DNA from: a bacterium
Lineage (GTDB): Bacteria; SZUA-79; Acidulodesulfobacterales; Acidulodesulfobacteraceae
Reading direction: 5' to 3'
Assembly: GCA_021809845.1 (NCBI GenBank)
Contig: JAJZJW010000008.1
Coordinates: forward strand, 28,196-92,195
Length of the DNA: 64,000 nt
The position numbers and the translations under genes are program-made. Numbering within the stretch: position 1 is the first letter of the stretch; each line of letters opens with the position of its first letter. Positions 1 through 8,699 of this stretch are shown here, piece after piece. The notes beneath the pieces were generated by a model. It did no database searches, had not been told where the DNA came from, and worked only from the letters and a program-made list of their open reading frames with translations.

Positions 1-1
1 A

Positions 2-1369
2 AAGGATATTTTAGGGGTCACAAAATATTTGACCGACAGAGGATACGCATTCGCAAATGTAGAGCCGTCAATAAAAATAAACAGAAAAAAGAGGTCTGTT
101 TTTGTTAAACTTACAATCCTCAGGGGTAAAATAGCAAGGTTTGGAAAAATTACTATATCTGGTAATGATGTAACATACAGCTATGTCATTTTAAGGGCGC
201 TAGCTCTTTATCCCGGTGAAAAATATAACCCCGGACTTATTAAAATATCCAGAACTAATCTAAAAAATTTACAGTACTTTAAACATGTTACTATAACCAC
301 AGAAAAAGTTCCCGGAAAAAGCATATTAAATGTTAAGGTTCGGGTAAAAGAAAAAAATACCGGCAAATTTACTATCGGAGGTGGTTATAGCTCAGCCACG
401 GCATTTATGGCTATAGCTTCGGTATCTGAGTCAAATTTATTCGGAACAGGTATATCGGCTTCGCTAAATGCTCAGGTTGGAGGTCCTTATCAATCTTACA
501 GCTTTAACGTGTTGCAGCCCTATCTTACATATCTTTACGGCAGACCTCTTTCCTTAGATGTTTCGCTGTATGACACATTTAATTCCCTTTACTATGAATT
601 TGCATACCGGACACTTGGAGGTTCTGTCACAGTTGGGTATCCCTTGTACAAACAAGTTATTACAGAATATGTAAGATACCTGCTTGAACAGGACAATTCC
701 GTGATAATTCCGGGATTAGATAATATATTGCCGCAGGGAAGTCTATTAACAAGCGAATTATCTTTTACAACTGTTTACAATACTCTTAATAACCCTATGG
801 TCCCTACATCCGGAGATATGGCTAGCTTCAGGGCAAGCATAGCAGGTCCTCCGATAGGCGGAAATGACGACTTTGTCAAATTGACTGCTCAAGAAAACCA
901 TTATATCCCTTTATGGTGGGGAACGTCTTTTATGGCTAGCGGACAGGCTGGATATGTTGAAACTACAAATTCCAGTGTCCCGCTGCCTATCTATCAAAGA
1001 TTTTTTGTCGGCGGCATAACGAACACATATCCTCTTCTTGGATTTATGTACGATTCGGTCGGACCTTCAGAAAACGGGTTGCTGTACGGCGGTACAAAAA
1101 TGTTCACAGTCGGAACAAAATATCTTATTCCTATTTTAAAAAAAATGGGATTCTACGGATTTTTATGGTGGAATGCAGGTAATGCGTGGACAACATCACA
1201 GAAGGTTAACCCATTTAATCTCGATGAGGCGGCAGGTATAGGATTTAACTGGTACTCGCCTTTTGGACCTATCGAAATAACATATGGTAAGATATTAGGT
1301 GCTCCAATTAACGGTAATTCCAGCACCAGAATTCAATTTAGTATGGGAGAAGGTTTTGGCGGATTCTAA
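2..1369 (+). CDS. bamA: BamA outer-membrane assembly factor, C-terminal part (5' end outside window)
   Basis: This is the C-terminal 455 residues of BamA, the Omp85-family beta-barrel that folds and inserts outer-membrane proteins. The reading frame is open to the window edge, so the true start lies upstream; the TTG at 29 is internal. The first 110 residues look like the end of one POTRA domain (YLTDRGYAFANV) and a complete last POTRA. The barrel then runs to a terminal Phe (GEGFGGF), as expected for an outer-membrane barrel. The skp, lpxD, fabZ and lpxA genes follow in the order common in proteobacteria. One oddity is that the loop-6 VRGF motif reads LLGF, so the usually conserved Arg is absent. 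The family call is firm. Confidence 0.93.
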   Translation, partial: KDILGVTKYLTDRGYAFANVEPSIKINRKKRSVFVKLTILRGKIARFGKITISGNDVTYSYVILRALALYPGEKYNPGLIKISRTNLKNLQYFKHVTITTEKVPGKSILNVKVRVKEKNTGKFTIGGGYSSATAFMAIASVSESNLFGTGISASLNAQVGGPYQSYSFNVLQPYLTYLYGRPLSLDVSLYDTFNSLYYEFAYRTLGGSVTVGYPLYKQVITEYVRYLLEQDNSVIIPGLDNILPQGSLLTSELSFTTVYNTLNNPMVPTSGDMASFRASIAGPPIGGNDDFVKLTAQENHYIPLWWGTSFMASGQAGYVETTNSSVPLPIYQRFFVGGITNTYPLLGFMYDSVGPSENGLLYGGTKMFTVGTKYLIPILKKMGFYGFLWWNAGNAWTTSQKVNPFNLDEAAGIGFNWYSPFGPIEITYGKILGAPINGNSSTRIQFSMGEGFGGF

Positions 1370-1408
1370 AATAATTTTATATAAAACAAAAAAACAATCG
1401 GAGGTTTT

Positions 1409-1936
1409 ATGAAAAGGATAAGTTTCATTTTTTCTATTTTAATTTTAATGTTTGCATTGTTTCTTTTCAGCAACACATCAAAAGCTGAGGCTGCGGCAGG
1501 TTCTAAGATTGCAGTTGTAAATATGCAGAAAGTAATTTCAATGTCAAAACAGGGGAAAAAAGCCAATTCCATTCTTCATTCCTTAGTCACAAGATATAAG
1601 GCGAAGCTAAGCGCTTTGAAACAAAAGATAACGTCGCTTCATAATGATTTAAAACAAAATTCGTCAATAATGTCTTCAGCGGAAAAACTAAAAAAAACTA
1701 AAGAATTTGAAACGGATATAACTAATTTTTCATCCGAGGAAAGACATGTACAAGGTATTATCTCAGAAAAAAGATTTAATCTGTTAAAGGGAATTGTTGC
1801 AAAGGTTAATAAAATAATAGCTAATATTGCAAAACAAAAAGGATATTTGCTTGTCGTTGACCGTCCAGGCGTAGTTTACAGAGTTAATTCTATTGATATT
1901 ACAAGTCAGGTTTTAAGTCAGATGAATTTTAAATAA
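1409..1936 (+). CDS. skp: OmpH/Skp-like periplasmic chaperone
   Basis: This is a 175-residue precursor of the OmpH/Skp family, periplasmic chaperones that hold unfolded outer-membrane proteins on the way to BamA. Residues 1-27 form a signal peptide with a hydrophobic core and an Ala-rich cleavage region. The family start KIAVVNMQKVI follows, then a long charged helical region that would form the coiled-coil tentacles, and a C-terminal strand (YLLVVDRPGVVY). A GGAGG ribosome site sits seven bases before the ATG. It starts 39 bases after bamA, so the two are probably cotranscribed. Confidence 0.9.
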   Translation: MKRISFIFSILILMFALFLFSNTSKAEAAAGSKIAVVNMQKVISMSKQGKKANSILHSLVTRYKAKLSALKQKITSLHNDLKQNSSIMSSAEKLKKTKEFETDITNFSSEERHVQGIISEKRFNLLKGIVAKVNKIIANIAKQKGYLLVVDRPGVVYRVNSIDITSQVLSQMNFK

Positions 1937-1995
1937 TAATCAAATTGAGCGGTAAAATTGTTTTAATGTTTTAATACTTTAATTCATATGTTTTA

Positions 1996-2019
1996 AAACT
2001 CATATTGAAATATGGGTTT
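1996..2019 (+). terminator. Hairpin between skp and lpxD, possible weak terminator
   Basis: Two 10-base arms (1996-2005 and 2010-2019) pair across a four-base loop with one G-U wobble. The hairpin lies in the 203-base gap between skp and lpxD. It has no clear T-run behind it, so termination is uncertain and it could be a processing or attenuation structure. Nothing else recognisable was seen in this gap. Confidence 0.3.
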
Positions 2020-2139
2020 ATGTGGATATTATTATAATATAATATGTAATGTGATTGAAATGCGGTTCGCTGTAAAATTTATTAAAAGATAAAAAGAGAA
2101 AGTTATAATTTAATAATATAAATATTTAAAATGGATTAA

Positions 2140-3168
2140 ATGGATTATTCTATAAAAGAAATAGCAAAATTACTATCTCTTAACATAATCGGTAAAGAAA
2201 ACTTTGCCGATTATAAAATTAAGAATATAAATTCGTTAAAAGATGCTAAAAGCGATGAAATAAGTTTTATTACGGACAGGAAATACATAAAATATCTGAA
2301 TACAACAAGTGCTGCCGCAGTGATAATGGATTTTTCGCTGTTAAAGGAACATCTTTCAGCTAATTTAAAATTTGCAATTTTAGATACAAAAAATCCCTAT
2401 CTTGCTTTTGCCAGAATGACCCAATTATTTTATAGCGCTGATAACGCTGAATTATCAAACGGTTTTGTGTTGGACAATGATTTTATAGATAAAACAGTGC
2501 TTATAGGAAAAAATACAATTATATACCCCAATGTTTTTATAGAAAAAGCGTCCAGAGTCGGTGAAAACTGCAAAATTATGCCGGGAGTATTTATAGGACA
2601 AAATGTTATAATAGGGGATAATGTTACTATTTATCCAAATGTCACCGTGTACAGCAAATCTATTATAGGTAATAATTGTATTATACATGCAGGCTCGGTT
2701 ATTGGAAGCGACGGTTTCGGTTATGCTAAAGACGGTAAGGAATACATTAAAATAATGCATCTTGGCAATACTATATTGGAAGATAGTGTAGAGATAGGAG
2801 CCTTAACTTCAATAGACAGAGGGGTAATAGGTTCTACTATAATAAAAAAAGGAACAAAAATAGATAACCTTGTTCAAATTGCTCACAATGTTTCAATAGG
2901 TGAAAATTGCGCCCTTGCTTCTCAAACAGGCATTGCAGGGAGCGCGGTTATCGGGAATAATGTTATTATGGGCGGTCAAGTCGGGGTAGCTGGACATTTA
3001 AACGTGGGAGCTCATGCGATAATAGCGGCGCAATCCGGTATATCTCATGACATTAAAGACAATGAAATCGTTGCCGGTTCTCCGGCAATACCGATTAAAG
3101 AATGGCGCATCTCTATGGTATTATTTAAAAAACTGCCAGAATTATTTAATAAAATAAAAAAGATATAA
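2140..3168 (+). CDS. lpxD: UDP-3-O-(3-hydroxyacyl)glucosamine N-acyltransferase LpxD
   Basis: LpxD transfers the second hydroxyacyl chain from acyl-ACP onto UDP-3-O-acylglucosamine, the third step of lipid A synthesis in the cytoplasm. The 342-residue length is normal. An N-terminal uridine-binding domain (about 1-105) is followed by a left-handed beta-helix of hexapeptide repeats (about 110-310) and a C-terminal helix. The family motifs [11 protein letters not shown] and [12 protein letters not shown] are present; the latter carries the catalytic His. It lies upstream of fabZ and lpxA. No lpxC is in the window. Confidence 0.95.
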   Translation: MDYSIKEIAKLLSLNIIGKENFADYKIKNINSLKDAKSDEISFITDRKYIKYLNTTSAAAVIMDFSLLKEHLSANLKFAILDTKNPYLAFARMTQLFYSADNAELSNGFVLDNDFIDKTVLIGKNTIIYPNVFIEKASRVGENCKIMPGVFIGQNVIIGDNVTIYPNVTVYSKSIIGNNCIIHAGSVIGSDGFGYAKDGKEYIKIMHLGNTILEDSVEIGALTSIDRGVIGSTIIKKGTKIDNLVQIAHNVSIGENCALASQTGIAGSAVIGNNVIMGGQVGVAGHLNVGAHAIIAAQSGISHDIKDNEIVAGSPAIPIKEWRISMVLFKKLPELFNKIKKI

Positions 3169-3246
3169 AAATATCTTAAAATAGCTGCATTATTGTTATA
3201 TGGATTGGAACTTGCAATATTAAATTATCTATAAGGTATTGTTGAC

Positions 3247-3720
3247 ATGAATAATAAAGCTGTGTCTGAACCATCTTCCTGTATTATGGATATCAAGGAG
3301 ATAATGAGTCTTCTTCCGCATAGATTCCCATTCCTTCTCGTAGATAAAGTCATAGGTCTTGAAAAAGGAAAGTCTATCAAAGCTATAAAAAATACAACCA
3401 TGAATGAACCTTTTTTTCAAGGTCATTTTCCTAATCATCCTGTTATGCCCGGGGTATTAATTTTAGAATCGTTAGCTCAGGCAGGCGGTATTTTAGCTTA
3501 TAAAACTGCCGAAGACGATGCTATGAAAGATATGCTGACATATTTTATGGGAATAGATAAGGCTAGATTCAGAAAACCTATACTTCCCGGAAGCACTGTA
3601 ATCTTAAACGTCGAACTTATCAAGAAAAAACAAATGATATGGGTGTTTCGCGGTACAGCGTCGGTAGATAATATATTATGCTGCGAAGCTAATCTTATGG
3701 CATCCTTTGTGACGCCATAA
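3247..3720 (+). CDS. fabZ: 3-hydroxyacyl-ACP dehydratase FabZ
   Basis: FabZ dehydrates 3-hydroxyacyl-ACP in fatty acid elongation and competes with LpxA/LpxD for the same hydroxyacyl-ACP pool. The hot-dog fold motifs are clear: LLPHRFPFLLVDKV, then NEPFFQGHFPNHPVMPG with the catalytic His, and LILESLAQAGG with the catalytic Glu. The first ATG has AAGG about ten bases upstream. A second Met at residue 14 is close to the usual family start, so the first 13 residues may be an extension or a mis-chosen start. Its position between lpxD and lpxA is classic. Confidence 0.94.
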   Translation: MNNKAVSEPSSCIMDIKEIMSLLPHRFPFLLVDKVIGLEKGKSIKAIKNTTMNEPFFQGHFPNHPVMPGVLILESLAQAGGILAYKTAEDDAMKDMLTYFMGIDKARFRKPILPGSTVILNVELIKKKQMIWVFRGTASVDNILCCEANLMASFVTP

Positions 3721-3809
3721 AAATAATGCAGAAATATAAATTGTTTGCAATTAATTGTAATTAAAAAAATTTAAATAAATTAAATTCAATTAAAAATATT
3801 TGTTGGCTC

Positions 3810-4580
3810 ATGATAGATAAAACCGCAATAATCGGAGAGAACGTAGTTGTAGACGATTCTACTAAAATAGGTCCATATTGTATAATTAAGGACAATGTAA
3901 AGATAGGGAAGAATAATAAAATCGCCTCTCACGTTGTCATAGAAGGTAATACCGAAATAGGCGATGATAATACAATATTCCAATTTGCATCAATCGGTTC
4001 CGTCCCTCAAGATTTAAAATATAAGGGCGAAGATACAAAACTGCTGATAGGCAACAATAATATAATCAGAGAGTATGCTACATTTAATCCGGGCACTGTA
4101 ACCGGCAATCACATTACTGTTGTCGGTGATTCTAATCTTTTTATGATGTCAACGCATGTTGCACATGATTGTATTATCGGTAACCATGCAATATTGGCTA
4201 ATCACGCTACCCTGGCGGGACATGTGGAGATACAGGATTTTGCTATACTTGGCGGTTTATGTGCTATACATCAATTTACTAAAATAGGTGAATCTGCCTT
4301 GATTTCAGGCGGAACCATGGTAGTTCAGGATATTCCTCCATATTTGATAACATCCGGCGATAGAGCTGAAATTTACGGTATAAATAAAATAGGGCTTGAA
4401 AGAAGAGGTTTTTCAAAAGAAGAAATAGAAAATGTTAAAAAAGCTTACAAAATAGTATATAGGTCCAAATTAACCATTAAAAATGCTATTGAAAAAATTA
4501 AAAGCGATATTAATAACAGCCCGATTGTAGAAAAATTTATAGAATTTATCCTGAATTCTAAGCGCGGCATAACAAGATAA
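3810..4580 (+). CDS. lpxA: UDP-N-acetylglucosamine O-acyltransferase LpxA
   Basis: LpxA carries out the first step of lipid A synthesis, placing a hydroxyacyl chain on UDP-GlcNAc. The 256-residue length is typical. Residues 1-190 are hexapeptide repeats forming a left-handed beta-helix, and a helical C-terminal domain follows (GLERRGFSKEEIENVKKAY). The conserved stretch STHVAHDCIIG and the segment ANHATLAGHV, which holds the catalytic His, are present. It is in the same direction as fabZ and lpxI and probably in the same transcript, with 89 bases before it. Confidence 0.95.
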   Translation: MIDKTAIIGENVVVDDSTKIGPYCIIKDNVKIGKNNKIASHVVIEGNTEIGDDNTIFQFASIGSVPQDLKYKGEDTKLLIGNNNIIREYATFNPGTVTGNHITVVGDSNLFMMSTHVAHDCIIGNHAILANHATLAGHVEIQDFAILGGLCAIHQFTKIGESALISGGTMVVQDIPPYLITSGDRAEIYGINKIGLERRGFSKEEIENVKKAYKIVYRSKLTIKNAIEKIKSDINNSPIVEKFIEFILNSKRGITR

Positions 4581-4614
4581 GACAATAAATGAACAATCAA
4601 CTTAAAATAATTTT

Positions 4615-5421
4615 ATGACGGAACAAAAAAAAATAGGTTTGATTGCAGGTTACGGAGAATTTCCGTTTTTATATATTAAGGAGCTTAAGTCGCAAAATTT
4701 TTATGTTTCTGTATGTGCAATTGCGGAAGAAGCCGGAGAAAGCCTGAAGGCTCAAGCCGATTCTATTACATATATAAGCGTTGGAGAACTTGGAAAACTT
4801 ATAAAATTTTTTAAATCTGAAAATGTCAATGAAATTATTATGGCAGGCAAGGTTAAAAAAACGTTAATGTTTAAAAAAATAAAGCCTGACCTTAAAGCTA
4901 TTACACTTTTTTTGTCCCTTAAAGATAAAAAAGACGATACCATTTTGAATGCTATATGCAAATATTTAGAAAAAGAAGGTCTAATCATAGTGCCGCAAAC
5001 TAAATATTTACATTCTATATTTCCTGAACAGGGAAAGTTGTCGGCGCGCAAACCGTCTGCTAAGGAATTAGCCGATATTAATTTCGGATATAATACAGCT
5101 AAACTGATAGCGGGGGCTGATATAGGGCAGACTGCGGTCATTAAAGATCTATCGGTAATGGCATTAGAAGCTATTGAAGGAACGGATGAAACAATTTTAA
5201 GAGGCGGTAAATTGGCTTGCGGCGGTGCTGTTGTTGTAAAAGTAAATAAACCGGAACAAGATTTAAGATTTGACATTCCTGCGGTAGGCTTGGACACATT
5301 AGATATAATGAATGATTCGGGATGCTCATGTTTAGCCTTTGAAAAAAATACTATAATAATTAATAAACAGGAATTTATCAAAAAAGCTAATGATTACAGT
5401 ATTGCCGTTTATGTAGTTTAG
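4615..5421 (+). CDS. lpxI: UDP-2,3-diacylglucosamine pyrophosphatase LpxI (DUF1009)
   Basis: LpxI hydrolyses UDP-2,3-diacylglucosamine to lipid X, the job done by LpxH in enterobacteria. It is the usual version in alphaproteobacteria and deltaproteobacterial lineages. The 268-residue protein shows the family start IGLIAGYGEFPF, the AGKVKK segment, and the C-terminal domain with ALEAIEGTDETI, FDIPAVGLDTL and a terminal nucleotide-like fold. Its position between lpxA and lpxB supports the call. Many relatives have an oxidoreductase gene between lpxI and lpxB; here there is only a 181-base gap. Confidence 0.92.
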   Translation: MTEQKKIGLIAGYGEFPFLYIKELKSQNFYVSVCAIAEEAGESLKAQADSITYISVGELGKLIKFFKSENVNEIIMAGKVKKTLMFKKIKPDLKAITLFLSLKDKKDDTILNAICKYLEKEGLIIVPQTKYLHSIFPEQGKLSARKPSAKELADINFGYNTAKLIAGADIGQTAVIKDLSVMALEAIEGTDETILRGGKLACGGAVVVKVNKPEQDLRFDIPAVGLDTLDIMNDSGCSCLAFEKNTIIINKQEFIKKANDYSIAVYVV

Positions 5422-5602
5422 CGCAAATATATTTATTTTTTTGATAAAATTGTTCAAGATTAATATTCTATTGTAAAATAATATGCATATACCGGCTATT
5501 ATTTAAAAGAACTATAAAAATGGATGCCGCTGATTTATAAAAAATTTTAAATAAACTCACATTATAAATAAATTTCTAATATAAAAAATAAAAAAGTGCT
5601 AA

Positions 5603-6781
5603 GTGAAAAAAATATTAATAGTATCGGGGGAGCTTTCGGGAGATTGGCTTGCGTCTGGTTTAATTAAAGAATTTAAAAAACTTAGACCTGATACTGATTT
5701 TTATGCAATGGGCGGTGAAAACTTAAAATCAGAAGGCGCAGAAATAATAGCAGATATAAATGAACTTGCAGTAATGGGTTTAGCGGAAGTAATCCTGAAA
5801 ATACCGGCTATAAGAAAAATATTAAAACGTATTTTAATATGGCTCAAAGTAAATAAACCTGATTTGGTAATTCTAGTTGACTTCCCTACATTTAATTTTA
5901 AAATTGCCAAATATGCCTATCAGTTAAATATTCCCGCAGTATATTATGTTCCTCCTAAATTATGGGCATCAAGATATAAAAGAATATATTTTATAAAAAA
6001 ATATATAAAATTTGTGCTCGTTATATTTCCATTTGAAGTAAAAATATATCAAGACAAAGGTATAACGGCGTATTATAGCGGAAACCCCCTAAAATACAGA
6101 TTAGATGAATTACAAAAAACTATAAATATAAATAAGTTCGATATAAATACAAATTTCAAAAATAAAAATTATGAAAAAAAATATCCTGTAATTTCTTTTT
6201 TACCCGGTTCAAGGAAATCAGAATTGAAATATCATAGTACAAGGCTGGTAAGAACAGCCGAGCTTATACTTTCTAACTATCCTAATGCCTTATTTATATT
6301 TCCTTTTAGGAAAGGAATAGATTCGTCTATTTTAGAAAAAGCGTTAGCTAACTCAAAATTACCAAAAAAAAGCTATTACATATCAAATTATTTTGAAGAT
6401 TCTCTTCTGCAAAGCGACTTAATAATCGTTGCATCAGGGACAGCTTCATTGGAAGCTGCAATGTTTAAAAAACCTGTTATAATAGTCTATTATTTAAATT
6501 ATTTAACATATTTAATTGCAAAACTTATTGTTAAAGTAAAAGATATAGGGCTGATAAATATAATAGCGGGAACGAGGGTAGTGCCCGAACTGGTTGAGTC
6601 TCAATTTACCGCCGAAAATGTGTATAAAGAAACAGCGAAATATCTAAAAAATGATGAATATAGAAAAATGGTAATTTCAAAAATAGAAGAAACTATTTCA
6701 GTTTTAGATTCTATAAAAAATCCCTTTAAAGAAACTGCAGAAATTATAAATAAAAATATTTTCGGGACAGACAATAATTAA
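5603..6781 (+). CDS. lpxB: Lipid-A-disaccharide synthase LpxB
   Basis: LpxB joins lipid X to UDP-2,3-diacylglucosamine to give the tetra-acyl disaccharide. The 392-residue protein starts at a GTG; the first residues KKILIVSGELSGDW match the family start, so an upstream start is unlikely. Other family blocks are MGLAEVILKIP, YVPPKLWAS, SFLPGSRKSE and the donor-site region IVASGTASLEAA. A short Asn/Lys-rich stretch around 172-193 is longer than usual. No good ribosome site precedes the GTG. It ends 10 bases before msbA. Confidence 0.94.
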   Translation: MKKILIVSGELSGDWLASGLIKEFKKLRPDTDFYAMGGENLKSEGAEIIADINELAVMGLAEVILKIPAIRKILKRILIWLKVNKPDLVILVDFPTFNFKIAKYAYQLNIPAVYYVPPKLWASRYKRIYFIKKYIKFVLVIFPFEVKIYQDKGITAYYSGNPLKYRLDELQKTININKFDINTNFKNKNYEKKYPVISFLPGSRKSELKYHSTRLVRTAELILSNYPNALFIFPFRKGIDSSILEKALANSKLPKKSYYISNYFEDSLLQSDLIIVASGTASLEAAMFKKPVIIVYYLNYLTYLIAKLIVKVKDIGLINIIAGTRVVPELVESQFTAENVYKETAKYLKNDEYRKMVISKIEETISVLDSIKNPFKETAEIINKNIFGTDNN

Positions 6782-6791
6782 AATAAAAGCT

Positions 6792-8699
6792 ATGTTTAAA
6801 AAGAAAACAAATATAAAAAAAAATAAGAAAGACAGCGGACAATCATATACAATGCTTAAGAAACTTCTACCGTATATGCGTCCGTATAAAAACAGGCTTA
6901 TCATGGCTTTAATAAGCATGAGCCTGGTTTCTTTGCTGACAGGAGTACTAGCTTATATTGTTAAACCGCTAATTAATGACATATTTGTTTCTAAAAATTT
7001 TTTCGAGCTTGTATTGATACCGCTTTTAGTCGTAGCCATATTTGTTGCTAAAGGAATTTTTTATTATATGGAAGCCTATTATACCGGATATGTTGGGCAA
7101 AATATAATAAAAAACATCAGGAATGATGTTTATAAATCCATTGTTAATCTTCCGATATCTAAACTTAATAAGGTCCCCACCGGCGTTTTTATAGCAAGAA
7201 TAACTTACGATATCAATCTTATTCAACACACCGTTTCAAATGCTCTAAGCGCAATAGCAAAAGACATACTTACAATTATAATTCTCCTTTCAGTTATTTT
7301 TTATATGGACTTTGAACTTGCCATTGCAGTATTTGTACTTTTTCCGCTCGCTATAATTCCGGTATCTCTTCTCGGAAAAAAAACTAGAAAAACCAGTACC
7401 GATACACAAAATGAAATGGGCAATATTACTAAATTTCTTGATGAAACTATCTCAAATTTAAGGATGGTTAAAGCATATAATATGCAGGAATTTGAAATAG
7501 GCCGATTTAAAAAACTTTCTGACAGGTTGTACAGATTTCTTATCAGAATGACTAAAATTAGGGGCATAACAGTTCCGTTCGTAGAATTAGTCGGAGGAAT
7601 CGCCGTATCCTCAATAATATTTCTCGGCGGTCTGCAGGTCATAAAATACGGATACTCTCCAGGCAGTTTTTTTTCATTTTTAACTGCCATTTTGCTTTTA
7701 TATGAACCTGTAAAAAGCCTGTCAAGGCTTAATAACAATCTGCAGGAAGGCATTGCCGCATCGTCAAGGGTGTTTGAAATAATGGAAGATAATTTTGAAG
7801 ACATATATAAAGGCGGGAGTTTGCCTAAAAACATAGAAAACCTGCGAATCAGAAATTTGTATTTCAGCTACAATAAAGAAAACGGTTTTGACCTTAAAAA
7901 TATTAATTTGAGTGCTGAAAAAGGGAAGATGGCTGCGATAGTAGGGCGCTCAGGGGCAGGAAAAAGCACGCTGTCGATGCTTATCCCCGGATTTTATCTG
8001 CCTGATGCGGGAGAAATATTAATTAACGGTAAGAATACAACGTCGTATAGTCTAAAAGAATTAAGAGATAATATTTCTTATGTATCGCAGCAGGTCTCAT
8101 TGTTTAATGAATCCGTTAAGTTTAACATAGCTTACGGCACCCTTGTTTCCTTGAATAATTCTGTTCATAGTGAGGAAAGCGAGAATAGGCATATAAATAT
8201 AACTAAATTCAAAACAATTAATGCAACCGATAATCATAATAATAATAGCGAGTGCAGCGCTCACGACAAAGCAGATAAAATTAAAATTAACGACGGTTTG
8301 ATAATTAAGGCTGCCAAGCTTGCATATGCGCATGATTTTATAGTTAACCTCCCTGAGGGTTATGATACTTTAGTTGATGAATCAGGACTGAGATTGTCGG
8401 GAGGAGAAAAGCAGAGGATTTTAATGGCGAGGGCCTTTTTGAAAAATGCTCCTATACTAATTTTAGATGAAGCGACGGCATCATTGGATAATGAATCTGA
8501 AAAACATATTCAGGATGCCCTGGTTAATCTTTGCAAAGACAAAATTGCTATTGTTATAGCACACAGGCTTTCAACCGTTAAAAAAGCGGATATTATATAT
8601 GTTATAGAAAACGGAGAAATAGTTGAACAAGGTAATCATGAAGAATTAATAGGAATAGACGGTATTTACAAAAATGTTTTAATTAAGCAAATGCAATAA
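6792..8699 (+). CDS. msbA: Lipid A export ABC transporter MsbA with an insertion in the ATPase domain
   Basis: MsbA flips lipid A-core from the inner to the outer leaflet of the inner membrane. The 635-residue half-transporter has six membrane helices (about 35-305) and then a nucleotide-binding domain. That domain shows Walker A GRSGAGKS (385-392), Q-loop VSQQVSLF, signature LSGGE (535-539), Walker B LILDE (556-560) and the switch His in AHRLS. About 50 hydrophilic residues (450-500, His/Asn/Glu/Lys-rich) are inserted between the Q-loop helix and the signature helix, making it longer than the usual 580. The TAATG junction with waaA implies translational coupling. Confidence 0.93.
   Translation: MFKKKTNIKKNKKDSGQSYTMLKKLLPYMRPYKNRLIMALISMSLVSLLTGVLAYIVKPLINDIFVSKNFFELVLIPLLVVAIFVAKGIFYYMEAYYTGYVGQNIIKNIRNDVYKSIVNLPISKLNKVPTGVFIARITYDINLIQHTVSNALSAIAKDILTIIILLSVIFYMDFELAIAVFVLFPLAIIPVSLLGKKTRKTSTDTQNEMGNITKFLDETISNLRMVKAYNMQEFEIGRFKKLSDRLYRFLIRMTKIRGITVPFVELVGGIAVSSIIFLGGLQVIKYGYSPGSFFSFLTAILLLYEPVKSLSRLNNNLQEGIAASSRVFEIMEDNFEDIYKGGSLPKNIENLRIRNLYFSYNKENGFDLKNINLSAEKGKMAAIVGRSGAGKSTLSMLIPGFYLPDAGEILINGKNTTSYSLKELRDNISYVSQQVSLFNESVKFNIAYGTLVSLNNSVHSEESENRHINITKFKTINATDNHNNNSECSAHDKADKIKINDGLIIKAAKLAYAHDFIVNLPEGYDTLVDESGLRLSGGEKQRILMARAFLKNAPILILDEATASLDNESEKHIQDALVNLCKDKIAIVIAHRLSTVKKADIIYVIENGEIVEQGNHEELIGIDGIYKNVLIKQMQ

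Noticed and set aside
4752..5381. 209-codon - strand frame opposite lpxI
   Set aside because: It is antisense to a clearly conserved gene and has no recognisable motif.
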